This document shows positions 55,486-64,000 of a stretch of DNA of 64,000 bases, in pieces. The DNA comes from Nepenthes gracilis (taxonomy: Eukaryota; Streptophyta; Magnoliopsida; Caryophyllales; Nepenthaceae): contig BSYO01000022.1 in the NCBI GenBank assembly GCA_033239525.1, positions 15,262,923-15,326,922 of the forward strand, in the 5' to 3' direction. Position numbers and translations under genes: made by a program. A model generated the notes under the pieces. That model did not search any database and had not been told where the DNA came from. It saw only the letters and a list, made by a program, of their open reading frames with translations. The first letter of the stretch is position 1; each line of letters begins with the position of its first letter.

Positions 55486-55847
55486 CAATATAAATGGAAG
55501 AACTTACATAGAAGGGCAACAAATTGAAGCCGTTGTATTTGAACATACAATTAATGATAAATAAATCACAACAATCAACGATAGTGGATGTACAATCAAC
55601 GACAACAAAATCACATTCTACTCCCCTGTTCTCATGGTTCCCTCTTTTATTATAACTCTCCGTGTTTAGTTATGATCCCTTCCCCTAAGCAAAACTCCTC
55701 CTATGTCCTTAGATTAATACTCTCCCTTTTTGTCACAAATAATCAAAGAAAGGGTATTACTCAGGATCTGAATGGTTGCTCTCTTGTTGGGAATGCAACT
55801 TAGTAAAGATCCGATTGAAGTTCTCCTACATGTAGGCCTTCTGGCAT
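55486..55847. other. Unassigned sequence right of LTR F
   Basis: No domain recognised; probably part of the element that LTR F inserted into. Confidence 0.4.
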
Positions 55848-56720
55848 TTAACAGTTTGTCAATTTATAGAAAACTCTGAAGAACAAGAGACTCCAATAGA
55901 TTCTAGAATGTTGAAATACAAAGATAGTTGATCGAACATTTGGGACAATTTTCTCATGACTACTGTGAGAAAGAGGAGGAGGATTAGGAAGCCTTGGATG
56001 GTCCAGGAGTTGATGGAAAAGAGTTGAGCTCCGAATATGGGGCATTCATGAGGTTGGGATGCTCAGGAGAGTGACAGTGAGTGTGTATTTGGTATTGTTC
56101 GTAAGTAGTGTGAGTAATAGGCTTATCAAGTGGCACTCGAGGGAGATCGAAAAAGTTCATGCCAAGACCCATTTTGAGGCATTAAATCAAACAACCACGA
56201 GGAAGGTTGCCATCCTTTTTACTCATGATATGAAATGTGTGAATAGAGGTGAAAGGGAAGGTCAATCGTCCTCCTGCCAATGAGGTCATATAAAAATAGG
56301 GTCTTGTTGAGGGAAAAGAGGCATAACATGTGATTGAAAAAATATTAGTCAATATAATCATAAACACTATTAGCCTTTGAGGAGTGAGATGCTTATTTTT
56401 GAAAGATTTTTTTATACCAAGTCAAGAGAGCACCATGGAAAGAGGAAGCGACCTCATTGTATAGTGGCATGGAACGGAAGGTGTATGGATGTTCAGGATA
56501 TTCCACTTATGGAAAACCGAGATGCTGCATATTACCTCTGGAGTGATTCCAAGGGCCCCTCAAGAAAGTGGAGAACAAATATGTCTCCTTATTAATATCA
56601 TGAATATTCGAGTAAAATTCTTGGACAAATGGCATAAATGGAGGAATGGGGTTGGAAAAGATTAGCTCCCAGTGTTGGTCAACAAAAATAAACAAAATTG
56701 AATGATCAAGAGATAGCGTC
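55848..56720 (-). pseudogene. Retroelement-associated 'putative plant transposon protein' remnant
   Basis: The minus strand from about 56695 reads PPFMPFVQEFYSNIHDINKE, FSTFLRGPWNHS, then after frameshifts SLAGGRLTFPFTSIHTFHIM and FFDLPRVPLDKPI. The pattern V.EFY.N........F..F.RG resembles the plant transposon-protein domain often annotated in retroelement gag-like ORFs (Transposase_32 type). Several frames are needed. The assignment is by motif memory. Confidence 0.45.
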
Positions 56721-57616
56721 TACTTATCATTTGAGAGTTAGTTGACAATATGTCATTATTTTGTGAAAGAGATTCTCAGCAATGGCATTTATGAAGTGGT
56801 TCAATGTTGACAGCCTACCACCATGATGACATTTCTCGACAGCTTTCTTTGATGTTGTCATCTTTAAGGTTGCCATCTATACACAAGATGGGTTGAGAGT
56901 GTGCAAGGAATACAAATCGGGTACAATCATAAAGGAAAATAAAGCCTCAAACCCAAACCTAACGTAGGATAAGGGTAAGGAAGAACTCTTACAAAACTAA
57001 GAGGGGGGTAGATTAGAAAATGGAAAGGCCAAAATTCATGGGTGTATTTCAAACTGGACCACCCAAGACAAATGCATTGAAAAGGTCTAGATCTATAACT
57101 AAATTGTACAACAAACAAGAAGATTTGGGTTTAAACAAGACAAATCTCACAAAGGTATGAGAACAAAGTTTTGTCAATGGTGGAGCTTGCTTATCACCAT
57201 GGATGAAGGCTTAAAAGCAAGAAGGAGAATAGAAGATGGGAACACATACCTTAGATTCACCTTGGATCTAAAGAGAAATGAGTAGATTGGGATGATTTGT
57301 GGTAGAGATAGAAATTATGAAAAACAATGCATTGTGATAAAAGGCTGTTGTAGATCAGCGCGCAAGTGCACATCAGGTGCACAAGGTCAATGAAGGTACA
57401 CACGAGCTTGGGAGAGGCACGCTTCATGCTCGCACATTCTGGTAAAAATGTGCTTGAGCACAAGTCAGACATGTATCAGGTGTAATTATATAGCGAAACA
57501 TGTGTGCCAAATGCGAGAAGACGCGAATGAACGTATGATTGGTGTGGGTCAAGCGTAAAATTTACTTGTGTTTTTCATTCATTTATTTATTTATTTAAAA
57601 AAAAGGAAAACCCTCA
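56721..57616. other. Unassigned; possible copia 3' flank
   Basis: GTGCAC-rich segment at 57355-57500 and TTTATTTATTTA run near 57580; possibly 3' UTR/LTR of the copia remnant that follows on the minus strand. Confidence 0.35.
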
Positions 57617-59035
57617 TTAGTCAGAAAGTGGAGAATAGACATCAATGGCATTCTGAAGGGATTTGAACCAGAGACTATCAAATGGTTTGGTAATAATGTC
57701 GTCCAATTGGGTGTTCGGTCGAACATGTTCTAGAATAATGATACGAGTTTTAATAGGTTTATGAATAAAATAATATCTAATATCAATGTGTTTAGTTCGT
57801 GAGTATTGAATAGGATTCTTAGAGATATTGATGGTGCTAGTATTGTTGTAGCATATTGTTATAGCCTCTTGGGTGATACTATAATCATGTAGCATTTGTT
57901 TCATTCAAAAGATTTGAGTACAATTGCTGCCTAGAGCGATATATTTTGCTTCAGTAGTAGACAAAGAAATCAATTTGGCTTTTTACTCATTCAGGCTACT
58001 AGATTAGATTAGGCAAAGAAACATTCTCCTAATATACTTTTCTAGTTATTGGCATTTTCAGTTTGGTCTGCATCTGAGTATTCAGTTAGGTCAAGATTAG
58101 AGTAATGAAAGTAGAGAATCTCATAATTGAAAATGCCATTAAAATAGTTTATGATTTGTTTGAAAACACTCAAATGGGCCTTTTTAAGATTTGATGGATA
58201 TCGTATATATATACCCGCATTGAAAGCTATGTCAAGCCTATTAGTAGTAAGTAGAGAAGGCTGCTTATTATACTTCTATAAAATATCTGATCTATACTCT
58301 TACTAGCAAGGTTTCGATCTAATTTGGTCAAAATGCTCATGGGTGTCTAAGTGTACTTTTGTTGTCCAGTCTAAAGTATTTGATTATATCCTTAGCATAT
58401 TTTATTTGAGAGATATAAATCTTTTGGCGAAATTGTTTGACATAAAGACCAAGAAAGAAAGTTAATTTACCTACCATATTCATTTCAAATTTGGAGGTCA
58501 TGCATTTAGCAACTTCATGAGCGTAAGAATCCACAGTTGAACCAAGACCATGTTATTCATGTAGATTTGAGTTACAATCATATATTTATCAGAAACTTTG
58601 ACAAATAGATAACACTACCCCTAGTAAAATCATGGTCACTAAAATATGAGGCGGGGCACTCGTACTAAGCTCTAGGTACTTGCTTAAAATAATATAGGCC
58701 TTTTTGAGCTTGCATACATGGTTGGGCGGTAAGGGATCAACAAATTTCTTTAATTGCTCAATCTATACTTCCTCTAGAATGATACAATTAAGGAAGGTAC
58801 TTTTATCATTTATTTGGTAAAATTTAAACCCAATTATATATGCAATGGATGATATAATTCTTATAAATTTTATATGAGTTACGGAAGCAAAGCTTTCATT
58901 GAAATATATTCCTTCGATTTGAGTATAGCCTTGGGCAGCTAGATGAGCTTTGCTTCTAGTTACGTTATCATTTTTATCTATTTTTATCTTTCTTCATTGT
59001 TGACTAATAATAGCCTTAGCGTATTATTTTATAGG
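57617..59035 (-). mobile_element. Ty1/copia remnant (RT and RNase H)
   Basis: On the minus strand from about 58960: VTRSKAHLAAQGYTQIEGIY, NESFASVTHIKFIRIISSIA, GFKFYQINDKSTFLN (RT); TQIYMNNMVL, where the catalytic YVDD is YMNN; FEMNMVGKLTFFLGLYVKQF and ISQIKYAKDIIKYF (palm/thumb); then RNase H ITICYNNTSTINISKNPIQY, RTKHIDIRYYFIH and LDDIITKP. Integrase and gag are missing. The RT begins at a junction with Tat element D near 59035. Confidence 0.85.
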
Positions 59036-59300
59036 CTAAATTTTTTCCTTTGATATGTGATCTACATATTCCGAGATAGATTTTGCTCAAGGCATAATCG
59101 GCCTCTTCTGGGGTAAGGCACCAAAGATATGGAGTTGAGTACGCTCGGCGGTGTAACTTTTCGTCCACTATAGCGTACCAACCTAATGTCTTTTTTACGC
59201 GCTTGGCCTCATCTTGGTTTTTTTACAATGTACTGTCAGTTATATATCTCCAAAAGGAGAAATCCAATTCTCGTTGTCAGAAACGTGCTGAATTTCTTGT
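59036..59300 (-). pseudogene. Integrase leader of element D
   Basis: NWISPFWRYI, QDEAKRVKKTLGWYAIVDEK, CLTPEEADYALSKIYLGICR; stops just after the first histidine of the zinc-binding region (GICRSHIKG). The catalytic core is absent. Confidence 0.75.
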
Positions 59301-59359
59301 TCTGGCTCTTTAATACTTGGAGTCGTCAGAACCTCCCACAAGCTTCTTGAGTATTGTTT

Positions 59360-59835
59360 GGGTTTTTCAGAGGTTGCAGCCCTTGTAAGTTAGTCTGCCT
59401 TCCCATTATCTGCCCATGGAATGTGACTATCTCTATTTTGTTAAAATTTTGGACCATGTTCCTCAACTTAGTAATTTGTCTTATCAACAAATGACTTGAC
59501 ACCTCAAAACTTCCCTCAACTTGATTGACAATCAGTTCAGAATTATTGTAAACGATCACACGCTTCACTGAACATTCATTGGCTAATTGGAGTCCAGCTA
59601 GTAAAGCCTCATATTCGACTATATCATTTGTTGTTGGGAATCCAAGTTTTAAGGAATTGCTTATTTCCTTTCCATCTAGAGTTCGTAAAACTACTCTGGT
59701 CCCATTGCCAGATTGAATCGATGACCCATTAATGTGCAAAGTCCAAATCAGAACCCTATCTGTCTGGCAGGCATCTTCATCAATAATAGGGGTGCCCAAA
59801 ATTGGAGTAGTGGTTTCAACAATGAAATCGGCCAA
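59360..59835 (-). pseudogene. RNase H of element D
   Basis: WTLHINGSSIQSGNGTRVVL, TNDIVEYEALLAGLQLANEC, VIVYNNSELIVNQVEGSFEV, LLIRQITKLRNMVQNFNKIE. This is Ty3 RNase H. The first and third catalytic aspartates (normally YVDGSS and YSDSQL) are asparagine here, while the Glu of EYEALLAGL is kept. The frame is open for about 150 residues. Confidence 0.85.
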
Positions 59836-60439
59836 TGCCTAATCTTTGATGGCTGATCTTAGCCTAAACTCAATGTCAAACTCGTCCAATTCTATGACCC
59901 ACTTGACTAGCCTTCCAGACATATCATGCTTCTATAGTATGACTTTCAAAGGTTGATCAGTCAAGACAATTATCCTGTGAGTTTGAAAATAGGGTCACAA
60001 TTTTTTGTTTGAATAGATGAGTGCAGTGCGATTTTTTTGGTGTGCGTATAACAAGTTTCTGTGTCAGCTAAGGTCTTGCTAACATAGTAGACCAGTCGTT
60101 ACACATCTAATTGTTGTTGGATCAAGACCAAACTTGACGCTACTTTTGACATTGTCAGGTATAGGTATAGATCTTCCTCCTACTTTGGTGAGGCCAATAG
60201 AGGGGGACTGGCTTAAATAGTTTTTCGTTCTTGGAAGGTGATTTGACGGTCGGTTATTCAAATGAAGTTGTTTGTTTTTGTCCCTTTAAAATCCTTGAAG
60301 AAGGGGAGATATTTCTGAGTCGACTTTGTCAAGAATCAGGTAGAGCCGCAAGTCTCTTGGTCAGCCTTTGAGCATCCTTTACTATCTGAGGTGGAGCCAT
60401 ATTGATGATCGCTTTTATCTTCTCCGAATTGGCCTCAAT

Positions 60440-61180
60440 CCCTTATTGGGAAATTATGAAGCCTAAGAATTTTTTGAAAGATACTCCGAAAACGCACTTG
60501 ATTGGATTCAACTTTATCTGATACTTTCGAAGTACCTTAAAGGCTTTGTTCAAATCACGGATATGGTCGCTTATAGTTTTACTCTTGACGAGCATATCGT
60601 TCATGTACACCTGCATATTTTGACCGATTTGAATTTTGAATATTTTATTGACCAGCCGCTGATAAATGGCTCCTACATTCTTTAGACCAAAATCCATGAC
60701 CTTGTAACAGTATGTACTCTGGTCGGTCATAAAAGAAGTGTGCTCTTCATCTTCTAGGCTCGCCCGAATTTGATTGTATTTAGAGTACGCATCGATGAAA
60801 CTCAACAAGTCGTGTTTAGACATGGAGTCCGCCAACAAATCTATTTTGGGTAATGGATAACTATCCTTTGGGCAAGCCTTGTTTACATTGGTGAGGTCTG
60901 TGCACATTTGTCATTTTTAGTTACTTTTCTTGACAAGTACCACGTTGGAGACCCAGTCAGGATACTGCACTTCTCTGATGAAATCGACGATGAGCAACTT
61001 CTTCACTTCCTCACGGATGGAAATATGTCTTTTCAATTGAGTGCTTCTTCCGTTTTTGTCTGACAGGCTTGTGACTGGAATTAAGGCCCAACTTATGGGC
61101 CATGAATTCAGTCGGGATTCCGGGCATTTCAGCAGGGGACCATGTAAAGACATCCACGTTCTGTCGGAGGAAAGTAATCA
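60440..61180 (-). pseudogene. Reverse transcriptase of element D
   Basis: RHISIREEVKKLL, FIREVQYPDWVSNVVLVKKS, break, CTDLTNVNKACPKDSYPLPK, LLSFIDAYSKYNQIRASLED, EHTSFMTDQSTYCYKVMDFG, YMNDMLVKS, LNPIKCVFGVSFKKFLGFII. This is the standard Ty3 RT order. The YVDD box is YMND. One stop separates the first block from the rest (about 60910). Confidence 0.88.
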
Positions 61181-61218
61181 GTTGATCTCGCAGATATCCA
61201 AAAAAGCAAGCTTCCAAC

Positions 61219-61660
61219 TTATATATTCCTTTTTGGATCATTGGAGTCCAGAGGGACCTGATCAGTTGTCTTGCTGGATTGGGCTTGTTGTAGAGTCACC
61301 TCATCTCGATAGTCAAACTCCTCGACTTGCCGGTCTAGAATAATTTGAGTGATTTGAGACAGATAACACGTCTCAACGATTACTTGGTCAGCCAAGACTT
61401 TTCCAATGTCGTACAGTATTGTGAATTTTATCTTCAAGTGTGGGATTGATGTTACTGTCCCGAAGGCTGACAGGCAAGGTCGGCCCAAGATGGCATTGTA
61501 AACAAAAGGTAGATCAACCTCCAAGAAAGTGAGCGTGTGAGAGACCATCTTGGGGTATGTACCCAAGGTCACCTCCAATTGTATGATTCATTGGACAGAC
61601 ACTTGTTCATTATCCAATTTGTAGAGAGGTCCACTTGTAGGTTTAAGTTGACTTTTTTAG
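61219..61660 (-). pseudogene. Protease-region remnant of element D
   Basis: EVTLGTYPKMVSHTLTFLEV, DLPFVYNAILGRPCLSAFGT, SIPHLKIKF. This matches the segment C-terminal to the aspartic-protease active site in Tat pol (NAILGRP.L). The DTG motif itself is not readable. Confidence 0.75.
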
Positions 61661-62008
61661 CCCTAATTTAAAAGACGCATCTAGGTAAAGTAAATTACTT
61701 GAATCTTCATTATCAATAAAAACTCATTTCAATTGGCAATCTACATTGCCATCTGAAATAAGTCTAATATAAACAAGGGGTCTAAATGGGGAATTTGCAC
61801 ATATGACATATCGTCTTTATTAAAACTAATTACATCATCCCTAATACTTAGCCTTGGTTTTTTTGTTATTTGCTGCAACTTTAGGTCGGTTGAGAGTATG
61901 GTTTTTGGACGGTTTAGTCGATATCATGCTGACCACTCTGGCCACCGCTCAGTTCTTTGGATTTTATTGTTGCTGGTCCTACTCTTCCTTTCTTACTCCA
62001 TCGGGAGT

Positions 62009-63521
62009 CTATCTCGGGTTCTTCAAAAACTCGGTGAGGTGCCCCTTTCCGGTGAGGTCCTCAATCTCTCTTTGTAAAATCTGACACTTCTCTGTGTTGT
62101 AATCTGGATATCGATGGTAATCACAATATTTCAATTGATCTCCTTCCTTCGGGTTTTCGGTCAGCTTCAGCCACTTGAGGAATTTTTCTCTTTGGATCTG
62201 CATGAGAATTTCAGTTCGAGAGTTGTTCAAAGGAGTCAAATTCAAAGGCTTGAACTCTCTTCGAATCCCCAGGTCAAACCTAGACTACTTTTTCGAGTCT
62301 CAAAAATCAAATTGGTCTCCATTTCTTTTTCTTCCATTTGTCGGTCCCTACTACAAGTGATCCATACAACTTGACTTCTTAGCTTCATTTGCTTCCTCTG
62401 CTGCTATATATGCATAGGTAATCGTTTCTGCTTCACAAAAAGTTTTCGGATCCTTATGAGCGAGATGTTTAAAGAACTCACCCAGCTCTAACATGGATAT
62501 GAAGGTGTTTAGCTCCACCTCATCAGTGAGCCATAGAATCCACTGGGCTTCTGCACTGAACCTTCTCAAGAAACTCTTCAAACTCTCCCTTAGCCTATGC
62601 TTAGTACGAGCCAAGTGCTAATGTTGCTTCTCAATGCTTTGGTTGGAGGTGAACTCGGTTAAGAAACTATCGAAAAATTCCTCAAATGACCGAATTGAGT
62701 TTGGCGGCAAGTGGTGAAACCAAATCCCGACATCTCCCTTGAGTGTTAGGAGAAAACACTGGCACATAGCCATTTCATCTAGGCCCTGAAAACTCAAATA
62801 TGTACAGAAGTAGTACATGGGATTAGCACTTCCATCATAAATGTCCAAGGTCAGCATTTTAAACTTATGAGGGAGAGGACATGTTCGAATCTCCATTGTG
62901 AATGGAGATCTCCTCAAGTCGGCAGAATGTCTCTCTACACTTCCTTCGAACACGTATTGCCAAATCTTCTCAATTTTCTCTACCACATGAGGGGCGGCTG
63001 CTAATATTTCTTTGTTGAGGTAATTCCTCAACTCCGAATGATGTGACTGTGGCTGGGCAGGGTGACTACCTTCTCTTGCTGGCTGTATGTTGTAAGGGGC
63101 CCCCTTCTGTTCCGGGGGCCTACGATCATTTCGAGAGTAGCGAGGATTTCGCCGCTTCAATTTCTTCATGGGCTCTTGGACCTAACCGGCCTTCCAATCG
63201 TGATTGGCCTCCTCCTTTATTGCTGTAGGCCATTCTTGTTTGGTCCCCAGATTGCTCGATATTTTTGGCCAAATGTCTCCTCCTTTAATTTTTTCTTTTT
63301 GAAGCAGGAGTACCGACGGTAAAAACAAGAACCCCCTACCTCTACTGACCTAGATGTACGCAGAGGGTTTGGATTGCCTCAGCTATATTTTCCATTCGAT
63401 CATTTATCGCTTGCATTAGGACCATCTGTCGGTCCTCCCTACGACTACCCGATGGAGGGTTGTTGTCAGGGAAGGTATTGTCTTTAAGTGGTGCACTTGT
63501 ATAAGTTCCTGTGTTAACCAT
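62009..63521 (-). pseudogene. Gag of element D, in several frames
   Basis: ATG at 63521 (MVNTGTYTSAP), about 60 bp inside the LTR. The capsid core is at 63169-62618 (SPFTMEIRTCPLPHKFKML, YDGSANPMYYFCTYLSFQGL, LTLKGDVGIWFHHLPPNSI), then after a stop 62614-62351 (LRESLKSFLRRFSAEAQWI). The C-terminal zinc-type segment is at 62245-62009 (YCDYHRYPDYNTEKCQILQR, EIEDLTGKGHL). This is Retrotrans_gag family; its role would be particle assembly. Frameshifts separate the pieces. Confidence 0.85.
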
Positions 63522-63580
63522 CTTTGTATGTGAATAGTGGTAATACTGGCATTTTGGTCACTTTTCACAAACGACGCCAA

Positions 63581-64000
63581 TAATACGTTTTGGGATCTTA
63601 ATTTTAGACGGATCTAGATTACCACTCTAATCTTCCTTGTTGGGTTGAACTTGTCGGTTTGAACAATGCGAATTTAATCAATGTCTCTGACAATCTAAAA
63701 CCTGTACACAACAACTGAAAACAATAGAATCAGAGGACAGATGAAGCTTGCTTCCAGTAAGCTCTTCGATACTCAAATAGGAAAATCTTTTTCAAAGAAT
63801 GGAAAGATGCTGAAGAAATGATGAATATGCATAAAAGAAATGTAGTTTATTTTTATATTTGGATGTGTTTGATTGCAAGACCATTCGATGGCTAGAATCC
63901 CTTTGTGCACACAGGAGCCCTCCTTTTCATAACATTGGGGATGGTTTGACTATCCCTCATCGGTTTTCGATCATGCATGGAACCATCTAAGATAAGGAAA
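63581..64000 (-). repeat. 5' LTR of element D, incomplete at window end
   Basis: Starts TAATACGTTTTGGG right after CGACGCCAA and shares GATACTCAAATAGG..AATCTTTTTCAAAGAATGG-type blocks with LTRs A and B. Continues past 64000. Confidence 0.75.

Larger units (their letters stand above)
59036..64000 (-). mobile_element. Tat-lineage Ty3 retrotransposon D, 3'-truncated and running off the window
   Basis: From right to left on the minus strand: 5' LTR start (63581 onward), primer-site motif, gag, PR, RT, RNase H and the integrase leader. It stops at about 59036. No left LTR is in the window. Domains sit in separate frames with stops, so it is dead. Confidence 0.88.

Noticed and set aside
1..64000. 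CRISPR array, operon or bacterial-type defence system
   Set aside because: Direct repeats here are minisatellites or LTRs without spacer structure, and gene organisation is eukaryotic.

Overview
The window is plant nuclear DNA, almost certainly from a flowering plant with a large, repeat-rich genome. Evidence: spliceosomal GT..AG introns, a plant-specific coiled-coil gene, Tat-lineage Ty3 retrotransposons with antisense extra ORFs, Ty1/copia, L1 and RTE LINEs, hAT elements and AT-rich spacer. I cannot fix the species; nothing looks bacterial, organellar or grass-specific.

There is one real host gene. It encodes a WPP domain-associated protein (WAP, MAF1-binding coiled-coil family) on the + strand in four coding exons: 1027-3146, 19421-19547, 26752-26853 and 41987-42049. 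They join in frame to 803 codons plus stop. The three introns are about 16.3, 7.2 and 15.1 kb, so roughly 94% of the 41 kb from ATG to stop is intron, and most of the intron is transposon debris.

Intron 1 (3147-19420): an hAT element (4029-6865), a 168-bp tandem duplication, an antisense acidic ORF remnant (8799-9460), an L1 LINE (about 11560-15650), a Ty3 gag remnant and an antisense copia remnant. Intron 2 (19548-26751): an RTE LINE carrying a 250-bp TATG microsatellite and split by a 2.56-kb solo LTR. Intron 3 (26854-41986): a second hAT copy, a Tat element A (28683-35957), Tat solo LTR C (36549-37508), a three-copy tandem repeat, a second chromovirus-like LTR and a TIR element with 14-bp ends.

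Downstream of the gene (42050-64000) all identifiable content is mobile DNA, with stretches I could not assign. Tat element B (42855-52702) has two LTRs and a perfect 5-bp target duplication, ATTTT. Its internal region lacks PR-RT, carries a 262-bp duplication in integrase, and has an antisense extra ORF interrupted by solo LTR E (45476-47077, target duplication AGAGT). Then come Tat solo LTR F (54129-55480, AGAGG), a retroelement-associated ORF remnant, a copia RT/RNase H remnant joined at about 59035 to a 5' half Tat element D (gag-PR-RT-RNase H-start of IN), and the start of the D LTR running off the window.

No RNA gene, CRISPR array or operon was seen. I found no convincing new enzymatic system. 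The most interesting points are the intron architecture of WAP, repeated loss of catalytic acidic residues by G-to-A change across unrelated elements, the apparently intron-containing antisense ORF of element A, a hairpin array in LTR E, and a 10-versus-1 minisatellite difference between the LTRs of element A.
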